Source of the DNA: Acidovorax delafieldii
Lineage (GTDB): Bacteria > Pseudomonadota > Gammaproteobacteria > Burkholderiales > Burkholderiaceae_C
Direction of reading: 5' to 3'
NCBI RefSeq assembly: GCF_007993815.1
Contig: NZ_VJWE01000016.1
Coordinates: 248,001-312,000 of the forward strand
Length of the DNA stretch: 64,000 bases
In this document: positions 1-8,074 of the stretch, piece by piece
Layout of the letters: every line of letters starts with the position of its first letter
Numbering within the stretch: the first letter of the stretch is position 1
Program-made: the position numbers and the translations under genes
Notes under the pieces: model-generated
What the model saw: the letters and a program-made list of their open reading frames with translations, nothing else
The model's database searches: none
Told to the model about the DNA's origin: nothing

Positions 1-4
1 GCCT

Positions 5-667
5 TCAACGCCAGTAAGGGTTGCGGTGGTGCGGGTAGTAGGGGCGGCCGCTGTCGTAGCCGTATTCAATCACCGTCACCGGGGGCGTCACATAGGTGGG
101 AGGCGCCTGGTACACCGGCTGCACGGGGTAGGTGGAGGTCACCACACCCGGTTGGCTGTAAACACCCTGGGCCGCATACGGGTCGGGTTGTGTGGAATAG
201 GTCTGGCCAGCGGGCTGCACATTCACCGGGATCCAGCGGCCTGGGTCGTTCTGGGTGCGGGTGGTGTACTGGCGGCCTGCGTATTCATACACCACGTTGT
301 AACCTACGGTACGGTTTTCGTAGTACGTCTCGGTGGAGCAACGCTGCACGTTCTGGTATTGCGGCTGGCCGTTGCCCTCGATCTGGTTGCCTACTACGGC
401 GCCACCCAGCACCCCGATGGCGGTGGCTGCTGCGCGACCGCTGCCCTTGCCGATGGTATTGCCCACCGCGCCCCCGGCAATCGCGCCAATCACAGCGCCG
501 GCGCCCGTCGTGCGGTTGCCGTTGTAGACGGTCTCGTTGCCACACACCTGCTGCGGAACGCCGACCTGCTGAATGATGGGCGTGGCAGACAGCACACGGC
601 CTTGTTCCTGAGCGCTGGCCACGACGGCGACGGCTGCCAGGGCAGAAAAAATGACGATCTTTTTCAT
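5..667 (-). CDS. glycine-zipper 2TM domain envelope protein
   Basis: Predicted exported protein of 220 residues. It has a signal peptide (MKKIVIFSALAAVAVVASA, cleavage near residue 22) and a glycine-zipper segment at about residues 55-95, rich in GAxxGxxxG spacing, which resembles the SlyB/Pcp-type 2TM fold. The C-terminal half is rich in Tyr, Pro, Gln and Thr and probably disordered. The start at 667 follows an AAAGGAG ribosome binding site; an upstream ATG at 694 would put nine residues before the signal peptide and has no such site. There is no lipobox Cys at the cleavage site, so it is probably a periplasmic or outer-membrane-associated protein. The exact function is unknown. Confidence 0.85.
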   Translation of the reverse strand: MKKIVIFSALAAVAVVASAQEQGRVLSATPIIQQVGVPQQVCGNETVYNGNRTTGAGAVIGAIAGGAVGNTIGKGSGRAAATAIGVLGGAVVGNQIEGNGQPQYQNVQRCSTETYYENRTVGYNVVYEYAGRQYTTRTQNDPGRWIPVNVQPAGQTYSTQPDPYAAQGVYSQPGVVTSTYPVQPVYQAPPTYVTPPVTVIEYGYDSGRPYYPHHRNPYWR

Positions 668-802
668 GGAGAAACTCCTTTCGGGTCGGTACATAACGCA
701 CCAGACTGCAGAAAAGTTTAGGCCCGCAAGGTCAATTCGGGGCCCGGACGCCGTAAATCTGCGTAAAGATTTGTGCGATTTTCCCGCGTTCCCCGTCCCA
801 AG

Positions 803-1186
803 TCAGCCCTTGGATGCGCCATTCGGCCCGCCAGGCCACTGCTCCGGCACAAATCCGACGGTCACATGCAGGCCATGGGCGTCCTGCCACTGCACCACGG
901 GGCGCTTGATCACACTGGGTTGTTGCTGCATCAGCGCACTGGCGCTCGCGTCGTCCTGCACCGATGCCTGTGTGGCTGAGTCCAGCTTGCGCCAGGTGGT
1001 CCCTTGACGATTGACCAGCTTCTGCCAGCCCACGGCCTTCAGCCAGCCAGGGAGCAGCTCGGTGGGAACGCCTTGCTTTTTGAAGTCATGAAACTGGACT
1101 TCCAGCCCTTGTTCTGCAAACCAGGCGCGGGATTTTTTGACGGTATCGCAGTTGGGGATGCCGTAGACGGTGATGGCGGTATTCAT
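803..1186 (-). CDS. ArsC/Spx/MgsR family protein
   Basis: Small thioredoxin-fold protein (127 residues) of the arsenate reductase-like/Spx family. The N-terminus reads VYGIPNCDTVKK, with one conserved Cys (residue 13) and no second Cys of a CXXC pair, as in YffB-type members. Some relatives reduce arsenate with glutathione, but YffB-like proteins have no settled role, so arsenate reductase should not be assumed. The frame stays open upstream of 1186, but homology begins at MNTAITVYG. The first bases of the gene face the divergent folC start, with about 60 bp between the two start codons. Confidence 0.85.
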   Translation of the reverse strand: MNTAITVYGIPNCDTVKKSRAWFAEQGLEVQFHDFKKQGVPTELLPGWLKAVGWQKLVNRQGTTWRKLDSATQASVQDDASASALMQQQPSVIKRPVVQWQDAHGLHVTVGFVPEQWPGGPNGASKG

Positions 1187-1247
1187 GCCGCGCATCATCC
1201 TCGAAATCGCGGGGGTGAATGCTGGCTCGGCGACAATCCCCGGCTGT

Positions 1248-2573
1248 ATGCAAACCAAACCCCACACCCTGGAAGGCTGGCTGCGCCATTGCGAGCAGCT
1301 GCACCCCCGCAACATTGATATGGGCCTGGATCGGGTCGCCGAAGTCGCCCGCCGCATGGCGCTGCGGTTCGAGTGCCCGGTGATCACGGTGGCGGGCACC
1401 AACGGAAAAGGATCGACCTGCGCCATGCTCGAAGCGGTGGCGCTGCAGGCGGGTTATCGCACCGGCGTGTACACCTCACCGCATTTGGTGCACTTTGAGG
1501 AGCGCTGCCGTGTGCATGGCGAAATCGTGTCGGCGGCGGACCTGGTACCCCATTTCGAGGCGGTGGAGAGCGCTAGAACTCAGAACGGAAACGAGGTGTC
1601 TCTCACGTACTTTGAGTTCACCACCCTGGCCATCCTGCGCTTGATGAGCCATGCGTTGCTGGACGTGGCAATTCTCGAAGTCGGCCTCGGAGGGCGCCTG
1701 GATGCCACGAACGCGATCGACACCGACTGCGCCATCATCACCAGCATCGATATCGACCACACAGAATTTCTGGGCCCGGACCGCGAGAGCATTGGCCGCG
1801 AAAAGGCGGGCATCATGCGCACGGGGCGCCCAGCCATCGTGAGCGATCCCATGGCGCCGCAGAGCGTGGTGGATCACGCGCGGGAGATCGGCGCCGATTT
1901 GTGGAGTTTCGGGCGCGATTTCAATTTCTCGGGCGACAAGCAGCAGTGGAGCTGGGCTGGCCGCGGGCGGCGCTATGCCGGGCTGGCCTACCCGTCGCTG
2001 CGGGGGGCCAACCAGCTGGTGAACGCCTCGGGCGTGCTCGCCGCTTTTGAGGCATTGCGTGATCGGCTGCCGGTGACCGCCCAGGCCGTGCGCAACGGCA
2101 TGGCCATGGTGGAGTTGCCGGGACGTTTTCAGATTGTGCCGGGGCAACCGACCCTGGTGCTGGATGTGGCGCACAACCCGCACTCCGTGGCGGCGCTCAC
2201 GGCCAACTTGGATGCGATGGGGTTCTTCCCCGTCACCCACGCGGTGTTTGGCGCCATGGCGGACAAGGACCTGACGCCCATGCTGGCCAAGGTCGGGCCT
2301 CTGGTGGACCGTTGGTATTTCACCGATCTGCCCACTCCGCGCGCTGAGTCGGCCGCCGTGTTGCAGCAGAAGTGGAATGCCGTGCATATGGTGGCGGGCG
2401 GTCGTCGGGACGTTGCATCCAGCTTGCATGCCGACCCACTGCAGGCCCTGCAGGCGGCGGTGGCCGCCGCAGACCCCGCTGATAGAATCGTAGTCTTTGG
2501 CTCGTTCTACACGGTGGGTGGGGTGTTGATCAATGGAACACCCCGCTTGCACGCCAAACATATGGGCGCCTGA
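1248..2573 (+). CDS. folC: bifunctional folylpolyglutamate synthase / dihydrofolate synthase
   Basis: Adds L-glutamate to dihydropteroate and to folates in the cytoplasm, using ATP (folate biosynthesis). The protein is 441 residues, normal for FolC. The P-loop GTNGKGS is at residues 50-56, followed by the TSPHLVHFEER folate-binding stretch, LEVGLGGRLDATN, and the C-terminal ligase domain with DVAHNPHS. The start at 1248 gives MQTKPHTLEGW; an earlier in-frame ATG at 1170 would overlap the divergent gene and add a non-homologous tail. It is the first gene of a folC-dedD-cvpA-purF run, the same order as in enterobacteria. Confidence 0.95.
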   Translation: MQTKPHTLEGWLRHCEQLHPRNIDMGLDRVAEVARRMALRFECPVITVAGTNGKGSTCAMLEAVALQAGYRTGVYTSPHLVHFEERCRVHGEIVSAADLVPHFEAVESARTQNGNEVSLTYFEFTTLAILRLMSHALLDVAILEVGLGGRLDATNAIDTDCAIITSIDIDHTEFLGPDRESIGREKAGIMRTGRPAIVSDPMAPQSVVDHAREIGADLWSFGRDFNFSGDKQQWSWAGRGRRYAGLAYPSLRGANQLVNASGVLAAFEALRDRLPVTAQAVRNGMAMVELPGRFQIVPGQPTLVLDVAHNPHSVAALTANLDAMGFFPVTHAVFGAMADKDLTPMLAKVGPLVDRWYFTDLPTPRAESAAVLQQKWNAVHMVAGGRRDVASSLHADPLQALQAAVAAADPADRIVVFGSFYTVGGVLINGTPRLHAKHMGA

Positions 2574-2595
2574 GCGCCTCACGAGTCCTTAGTCC

Positions 2596-3438
2596 ATGGC
2601 ATTTTTCAAGTTCCGGTGGCCCGGTCAGGGTGAGCAGCAACAGGCCGAAAAGCCGTCCAAGCGCCCGCGCACACCACAGGCTGAGAGCATCGAAGTGATG
2701 CGCCGCCGCGCCCGGCACCGTTTGATTGGCGCCGCAGTGCTGGTACTGGTGGGGGTCATCGGGTTTCCGTTGCTGTTTGATACCCAGCCACGGCCTATCC
2801 CTGTGGACATTCCCATCGAGATCCCAGACCGCAACAAGGTGGCTCCCCTGGTGGTGCCTGCGCCAGTGGCTGAAACTACCGCGGCCAAGCCTGCTGCGCC
2901 CTCCACCCCAGAGCCAGCCCCGACGGCTGCTGCGCAGCGGCCTGCGCCCTCGCGCACTGCCGCAGCCAATGGCTTGGCGGACGGTGAAGAACTGGTGCCT
3001 AGCGCTCGTACAGCAGCGGCCAAACCTGCGCCAGCCCCAGCGGTTGCACCCCCAAAGCCCGAGGTGAAACACGAGGCCAAGCCGCCTGCTGCTCCCGCAC
3101 CTTCTCCCGTCCCCGAACCCAAGCCTGCACGTGCTGACGATTCGGCACGTGCCCGCGCCCTGTTGGAAGGCCGCAGCACCGAGGCGCCAGCCGCCGCCAG
3201 TGCCGAGGAAGCGCGCTTCATCGTGCAGGTGGGGGCGTTTGCAGATGCCGAAAAGGCCCGCGAAGCACGCACGAAGGTGGAACGGGCGGGTCTCAAGACC
3301 TATACGCAGGTGGTGGACACCAAGGACGGAAAGCGCACCCGGGTGCGTGTGGGTCCGTTCACCAACCGTGCAGAGGCAGACAAGGCGGCGGCGCGCATCA
3401 AGTCGCTGGACCTGTCGGCGTCGGTGCTCACCCTGTAA
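2596..3438 (+). CDS. SPOR-domain cell division protein (DedD-like)
   Basis: Inner-membrane protein of 280 residues. It has a short cytoplasmic N-terminus, one membrane segment at about residues 42-60 (LIGAAVLVLVGVIGFPLLF), a long Ala/Pro/Lys-rich periplasmic linker (about 80-200) and a C-terminal SPOR domain (about 205-278, starting ARFIVQVGAFADAEKA). SPOR domains bind denuded peptidoglycan glycan strands at the septum. The position between folC and cvpA matches dedD of E. coli, which supports a DedD-type role in cell constriction. The linker is low-complexity and would align poorly with relatives. Confidence 0.88.
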   Translation: MAFFKFRWPGQGEQQQAEKPSKRPRTPQAESIEVMRRRARHRLIGAAVLVLVGVIGFPLLFDTQPRPIPVDIPIEIPDRNKVAPLVVPAPVAETTAAKPAAPSTPEPAPTAAAQRPAPSRTAAANGLADGEELVPSARTAAAKPAPAPAVAPPKPEVKHEAKPPAAPAPSPVPEPKPARADDSARARALLEGRSTEAPAAASAEEARFIVQVGAFADAEKAREARTKVERAGLKTYTQVVDTKDGKRTRVRVGPFTNRAEADKAAARIKSLDLSASVLTL

Positions 3439-3463
3439 ACATTCATCGGGCTGCCGCTTGTCC

Positions 3464-3952
3464 ATGGCTGCGTTGGATTGGGTGTTTGTGGCCGTGTTGC
3501 TGGCCTCCATGCTGATAGGTGCGTGGCGCGGACTGGTGTTTGAAGTGCTGTCGGTGTTGGGCTGGGTGGCGTCTTTTTTTGTGGCGCAATGGTTTGCGGC
3601 CGATGCAGCGGCCTTGTTGCCCATGGGTGGGTCGGGCGAGTCGCTGCGGTATGCAGCCGGTTTTGTCGTGGTGTTTGTGGCTTCGGTTTTTGCCTGTGGT
3701 TTTCTGGCATGGCTGGCCAAGAAGCTGGTGGAAGCTGTAGGGCTGCGCCCGGCGGACCGCACCCTCGGCGCCGTCTTTGGTGTGTTGCGCGGCCTCGTTT
3801 TGTTGCTTGCTGTGGCCGTGGTGGCTGGCATCACCCCCGTGCACGAGGCACAGTGGTGGCAAGAGTCGCGGGGCGCGCCGGTCTTGGCCGAAGTGCTCAA
3901 GGGGTTGAAACCGGCGCTGCCGGACGAATTTGGAAGGCATCTGCCTTCGTGA
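3464..3952 (+). CDS. cvpA: CvpA family membrane protein
   Basis: Integral membrane protein of 162 residues with four or so hydrophobic segments. It begins MAALDWVFVAVLLASMLIG and has the family's early GAWRGLVFEVLSVLGW stretch. In E. coli, CvpA is needed for colicin V production; in other bacteria it has been tied to envelope integrity and bile resistance, and the biochemical role is unsettled. It lies 25 bp after the SPOR gene and 78 bp before purF, the usual cvpA-purF pairing, so co-transcription is likely. The ATG at 3464 is chosen because the open frame upstream of it overlaps the SPOR gene. Confidence 0.9.
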   Translation: MAALDWVFVAVLLASMLIGAWRGLVFEVLSVLGWVASFFVAQWFAADAAALLPMGGSGESLRYAAGFVVVFVASVFACGFLAWLAKKLVEAVGLRPADRTLGAVFGVLRGLVLLLAVAVVAGITPVHEAQWWQESRGAPVLAEVLKGLKPALPDEFGRHLPS

Positions 3953-4030
3953 GATCGAAGCGGCAGCGGCCAGAAGCTGCTGCCGTTGGATGACCGCGGG
4001 GCTGTTCCCGCAAACGGATGGAATACAACT

Positions 4031-5536
4031 ATGTGTGGAATCGTCGGCGTCGTCAGTCCTGCGCCCGTCAATCAGCTGATTTATGACGCTTTGCTGCTTT
4101 TGCAGCATCGTGGCCAGGATGCTGCTGGCATCGTGACCCAGCAGGGCCGCAAATTCTTCGTGCACAAGGCCAAGGGCATGGTGCGCGACGTTTTTCGCAC
4201 GCGCAACATGCGCGCTCTGCCGGGCAATGTGGGGCTGGGCCAGGTGCGTTACCCCACCGCCGGCAACGCCTACAGCGAAGAAGAGGCGCAACCGTTTTAC
4301 GTCAATGCCCCGTTCGGCATCGTGTTGGTGCACAACGGCAATCTGACGAACGCCCGCGAACTGCGCACCGAGCTGTTCCAGACGGACCACCGCCACACCA
4401 ACACGGAAAGTGATTCGGAAGTCCTGCTGAACGTGTTTGCGCACGAACTGGAACGCGCCACGCGGGGCGTGCCTCTGCAGCCCGAGGACGTTTTCACTGC
4501 CGTGCGTGCGGTGCACAAGCGCATCAAGGGTTCCTATGCTGTGATCGCGCTGATCGCAGGCCACGGTCTGCTGGCCTTCCGCGACCCGCACGGCATCCGC
4601 CCGCTGGCCATGGGCCGCAGCCAGGACGGCACCGTGATGGTGGGCAGTGAGTCGGTGGCGCTGGAGGGCACCTCCCACGTGTTCGAACGCAACATCAATC
4701 CGGGCGAAGCGATTTTCATCACGCTGGACGGACAGGTTCACGCCAGCCAGTGCGCAGAGAACCCGCAGCTCAACCCTTGCATCTTCGAGTTTGTGTACCT
4801 CGCGCGGCCCGATTCGGTGCTTGACGGTATCTCGGTCTACCAGGCCCGCCTGAACCTGGGTGAAGCCTTGGCCAAGCGTGTGGTGTCCACCGTGCCGCCC
4901 AACGAGATCGATGTGATCATCCCCATCCCCGAATCCAGCCGCCCCAGCGCTACCCAGCTGGCGCATCTGCTCGGCGTCCCGTACCGGGAAGGCTTCGTCA
5001 AGAACCGGTACGTGGGTCGCACCTTCATCATGCCCGGGCAGGGCGTGCGCAAAAAGTCGGTGCGCCAGAAGCTCAATGTGATTGGCAGCGAATTCAAAGG
5101 CCGCAACGTGTTGCTGGTGGACGACTCCATCGTGCGTGGCACGACCAGCCGCGAGATCGTGCAGATGGCGCGTGACGCGGGTGCCCGCAAGGTGTACCTC
5201 GCCAGCGCGGCGCCGCCTGTGCGCTACCCCAACGTGTATGGCATCGACATGCCCACCAGCAGCGAACTGGTGGCCCACGGTCGCACGGTCGAAGAGATTC
5301 GCCAGGCCATCGGCTGCGACGCTCTCATCTATCAGGATGTAGATGGCATGAAGAGGGCTGTGGGTGCGCTCAACAGTGCGATTGTCGGGTTCGATGCGTC
5401 GTGTTTTGACGGCGTGTACGTGACGGGTGACATCACTGCGGAAGGGATTGCCAGCCTGAATGAGGGGCGTGTAGGTGCAGAGGAGGGCGAGGAAGATACC
5501 TCGCGCCTTGCTTTACCCAATGCGCAGGAAGCATAG
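4031..5536 (+). CDS. purF: amidophosphoribosyltransferase
   Basis: Catalyses the first committed step of purine synthesis, PRPP plus glutamine to 5-phosphoribosylamine. The protein is 501 residues. The start at 4031 gives MCGIVGVV, so Cys2 becomes the N-terminal glutaminase nucleophile after Met removal; an upstream ATG would block this. The class II glutaminase domain fills the first half (RYPTAG, HNGNLTN). The PRPP-binding loop VLLVDDSIVRGTTS is at about residues 359-372. The C-terminus carries a variable acidic tail. It follows cvpA in the conserved order. Confidence 0.97.
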   Translation: MCGIVGVVSPAPVNQLIYDALLLLQHRGQDAAGIVTQQGRKFFVHKAKGMVRDVFRTRNMRALPGNVGLGQVRYPTAGNAYSEEEAQPFYVNAPFGIVLVHNGNLTNARELRTELFQTDHRHTNTESDSEVLLNVFAHELERATRGVPLQPEDVFTAVRAVHKRIKGSYAVIALIAGHGLLAFRDPHGIRPLAMGRSQDGTVMVGSESVALEGTSHVFERNINPGEAIFITLDGQVHASQCAENPQLNPCIFEFVYLARPDSVLDGISVYQARLNLGEALAKRVVSTVPPNEIDVIIPIPESSRPSATQLAHLLGVPYREGFVKNRYVGRTFIMPGQGVRKKSVRQKLNVIGSEFKGRNVLLVDDSIVRGTTSREIVQMARDAGARKVYLASAAPPVRYPNVYGIDMPTSSELVAHGRTVEEIRQAIGCDALIYQDVDGMKRAVGALNSAIVGFDASCFDGVYVTGDITAEGIASLNEGRVGAEEGEEDTSRLALPNAQEA

Positions 5537-5680
5537 CCAAGGGCTTGCGCAGCCACCGCAGACCATCGCACGCGATGCTGTGCCCCCGGTTGTGCGCGTG
5601 ATGCTCTAGCCGGGTCGGGCTGCGCCCGACGGATTGATCCTAGTTTGAACTGGCCCCATGGAGGGCCAGCATTGATTGTT

Positions 5681-7102
5681 ATGACTGAAACCACTGCCAC
5701 CAGCACGGGCCGCATACGCACCCGTTTTGCACCGTCTCCCACCGGCTTCATCCACCTGGGCAATATCCGCTCGGCGCTGTATCCCTGGGCGTTTGCCCGT
5801 GCCACGGGGGGGGATTTCATTTTGCGCATCGAAGACACCGACCTGGAGCGCTCCAGCCAGGCGGCGGTGGACGTCATCATCGAGGGCATGGCCTGGTTGG
5901 GTCTGAACCACGACGAAGGCCCGTTCTATCAGATGCAGCGCATGGATCGTTACAAGGCGGTCCTTGCAGAGTTGCAGGCCGCCGGTCACGTGTATCCCTG
6001 CTACATGAGCGTGGCTGAGCTGGATGCCCTGCGCGAGCGGCAGATGGCTGCCAAGGAGAAGCCTCGCTACGACGGCACATGGCGTCCTGAAGCTGGCAAG
6101 ACCTTGCCAGCCATTCCTGAGGGCGTGCAGCCGGTGCTGCGCTTCAAGAACCCACAGGGCGGCGTTGTGGCCTGGGACGACAAGGTCAAGGGCCGCATTG
6201 AGATCAGCAATGATGAGCTGGATGACCTAGTCATCGCACGGCCCGATGGCACGCCCACCTACAACTTCTGCGTGGTGGTCGACGATATCGACATGGCGAT
6301 CACGCACGTGATCCGAGGCGATGACCATGTGAACAACACGCCGCGCCAGATCAACATCTTCCGCGCCCTGGGTAAGGAACCCCCGGTGTATGCCCACTTG
6401 CCCACTGTGCTCAACGAGCAGGGCGAGAAGATGAGCAAGCGCAACGGCGCCAAGCCCGTGACGCAATACCGCGATGAAGGTTATCTGCCCGATGCCATGG
6501 TGAACTATCTGGCGCGTCTGGGCTGGAGTCACGGCGACGATGAGATCTTCAGTCGCGAGCAGTTTCTGCAGTGGTTCAACCTCGACCATCTGGGCCGCAG
6601 CGCGGCGCAGTTCGATGAAGCCAAGCTGCGCTGGGTGAATGCTCAGCACCTGAAAGCCATGGCTGACGACGCTTTGGCCGCGCTGGTTGCTCCGCAATTG
6701 CAGGCGCGTGGTGTTTCTGCTGAGGCGCTGGCCGACGGGCGTCTGCCCCGGATCTGTGCGCTGTTCAAAGACCGGTGCGACACCACCGTCGTGCTTGCCA
6801 ACTGGGCGCAGGTGTTCTATGGCGACGTGACTCCGGAGGATGCAGAGCGCGCTCAGCATGTCACCGACGCCATTGCTCCCGCTCTGGACGCACTGGCTGA
6901 TGCACTGTCCGCCTGCGAGTGGGACAAGGCGTCCATCAGTGCTGCGTTCAAGCAGGTGCTGACGGCTCAGGGTCTGAAGATGCCCCAGCTGGCGATGCCT
7001 GCGCGTGTTCTGACGGTCGGAACCGCCCACACGCCATCGGTCGATGCTGTGCTGGAACTGGTCGGACGTGAAAAAGTTATAGCGCGTTTGCGAAACCGCT
7101 AA
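5681..7102 (+). CDS. gltX: glutamyl-tRNA synthetase
   Basis: Class I aminoacyl-tRNA synthetase that charges tRNA-Glu, 473 residues. The HIGH-type motif is HLGN in [13 protein letters not shown] near the N-terminus, and the KMSKS-type motif is KMSKRNG at about residue 250. The start at 5681 (MTETTATST) is chosen over an in-frame ATG at 5645; a small hairpin (CTGGCC/GGCCAG arms) lies between the two. The gene is followed directly by tRNA genes, two of them tRNA-Glu. The last codons of gltX carry the -35 hexamer of the predicted tRNA promoter. Confidence 0.97.
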   Translation: MTETTATSTGRIRTRFAPSPTGFIHLGNIRSALYPWAFARATGGDFILRIEDTDLERSSQAAVDVIIEGMAWLGLNHDEGPFYQMQRMDRYKAVLAELQAAGHVYPCYMSVAELDALRERQMAAKEKPRYDGTWRPEAGKTLPAIPEGVQPVLRFKNPQGGVVAWDDKVKGRIEISNDELDDLVIARPDGTPTYNFCVVVDDIDMAITHVIRGDDHVNNTPRQINIFRALGKEPPVYAHLPTVLNEQGEKMSKRNGAKPVTQYRDEGYLPDAMVNYLARLGWSHGDDEIFSREQFLQWFNLDHLGRSAAQFDEAKLRWVNAQHLKAMADDALAALVAPQLQARGVSAEALADGRLPRICALFKDRCDTTVVLANWAQVFYGDVTPEDAERAQHVTDAIAPALDALADALSACEWDKASISAAFKQVLTAQGLKMPQLAMPARVLTVGTAHTPSVDAVLELVGREKVIARLRNR

Positions 7103-7117
7103 AAATCTGTCTATAAT
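7088..7117 (+). promoter_or_regulatory. predicted sigma70 promoter of the tRNA cluster
   Basis: TTGCGA at 7088-7093 and a perfect TATAAT at 7112-7117, with an 18-base spacer. The -35 hexamer lies inside the last gltX codons and the -10 hexamer is 10 bases after the stop. Transcription would start near 7124, about 45 bases before the first tRNA. Confidence 0.75.
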
Positions 7118-7167
7118 TCAAGGCTCAGGTGATGACAACAAATACAAAGTGTTTGAAGTCATTCAGT

Positions 7168-7243
<76 letters not shown>

Positions 7244-7275
7244 CGTCGCTTGATAATGGTTAGTTCCAAGGTTTT

Positions 7276-7351
7276 GACCCTATCGTCTAGAGGCCTAGGA
7301 CATCACCCTTTCACGGTGAGTACCGGGGTTCGAATCCCCGTAGGGTCGCCA
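7276..7351 (+). tRNA. tRNA-Glu (TTC), copy 1
   Basis: Seventy-six bases with encoded CCA. The anticodon loop CTTTCAC gives TTC. Acceptor arms are GACCCTA and TAGGGTC, so the sixth pair is T-A. This is the only pair that differs from the second copy at 7659. Confidence 0.97.
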
Positions 7352-7404
7352 AGTTTGTAGCACTTGGCTTGTGTTGATAAATACAAGCGAAAAGCTGCCT
7401 GCCA

Positions 7405-7481
7405 GGAGTGGTAGTTCAGTTGGTTAGAATACCGGCCTGTCACGCCGGGGGTCGCGGGTTCGAGTCCCGTCCACTCCGCCA
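7405..7481 (+). tRNA. tRNA-Asp (GTC), copy 1
   Basis: Seventy-seven bases with encoded CCA. Acceptor arms are GGAGTGG and CCACTCC; the anticodon loop CTGTCAC gives GTC. Identical to the copy at 7788. Confidence 0.97.
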
Positions 7482-7545
7482 GTCATAAGCCTTTGCAGTT
7501 CTTTTGGGTGCACTGGTTTTTCTTTGGCATAAGCCAAAGAAGTTT

Positions 7546-7621
<76 letters not shown>

Positions 7622-7658
7622 AATTTGTTAGTGGTAGTTCGGTTAGTTCCAAGGTTTT

Positions 7659-7734
7659 GACCCCATCGTCTAGAGGCCTAGGACATCACCCTTTCACGGT
7701 GAGTACCGGGGTTCGAATCCCCGTGGGGTCGCCA
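7659..7734 (+). tRNA. tRNA-Glu (TTC), copy 2
   Basis: Same as the tRNA-Glu at 7276 except at the sixth acceptor pair, which is C-G here (arms GACCCCA and TGGGGTC) instead of T-A. Both sides changed, so pairing is kept. Confidence 0.97.
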
Positions 7735-7787
7735 AGTTTGTAGCACTTGGCTTGTGTTGATAAATACAAGCGAAAAGCTGCCTGCCA

Positions 7788-7864
7788 GGAGTGGTAGTTC
7801 AGTTGGTTAGAATACCGGCCTGTCACGCCGGGGGTCGCGGGTTCGAGTCCCGTCCACTCCGCCA
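7788..7864 (+). tRNA. tRNA-Asp (GTC), copy 2
   Basis: Identical to the tRNA-Asp at 7405, with CCA encoded. It ends the cluster and is followed within seven bases by a strong terminator hairpin. Confidence 0.97.
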
Positions 7865-7870
7865 GATATC

Positions 7871-7906
7871 AACCGCTGCAGTCGCAAGGCTGCAGCGGTT
7901 TTTTTA
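7871..7906 (+). terminator. rho-independent terminator of the tRNA cluster
   Basis: Eleven-base arms AACCGCTGCAG and CTGCAGCGGTT enclose an eight-base loop and are followed by a T run. It lies directly after the last tRNA. Confidence 0.92.
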
Positions 7907-8074
7907 TGCCTTGTTCTGATGCGCCCTGCGCTGGCAGGCTGTGCAAGCAGCGTGAGGCGGGGACCGCTACTGGGATTCGACCTGTTACAAGTGGTGGGGC
8001 CTGTGCAAGAATCGTCGGTACCCGGCCACGCCGCCATACCGCTCAGGCGGGCCTCACAGATCCATCCAGCGCCC

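Noticed and set aside
803..1426. Longer form of the ArsC-like protein starting at 1426
   Set aside because: The added 80 residues overlap the 5' part of folC on the opposite strand and resemble no ArsC/Spx protein.
5600..5640. Hairpin after purF (GTCGGGC/GCCCGAC) as a terminator
   Set aside because: The stem is short and there is no T run after it, so termination is not supported.
7919..8074. N-terminal extension of the GGDEF-EAL protein
   Set aside because: The extra 52 residues lack homology and begin near the tRNA terminator; the membrane domain starts after the ATG at 8075.
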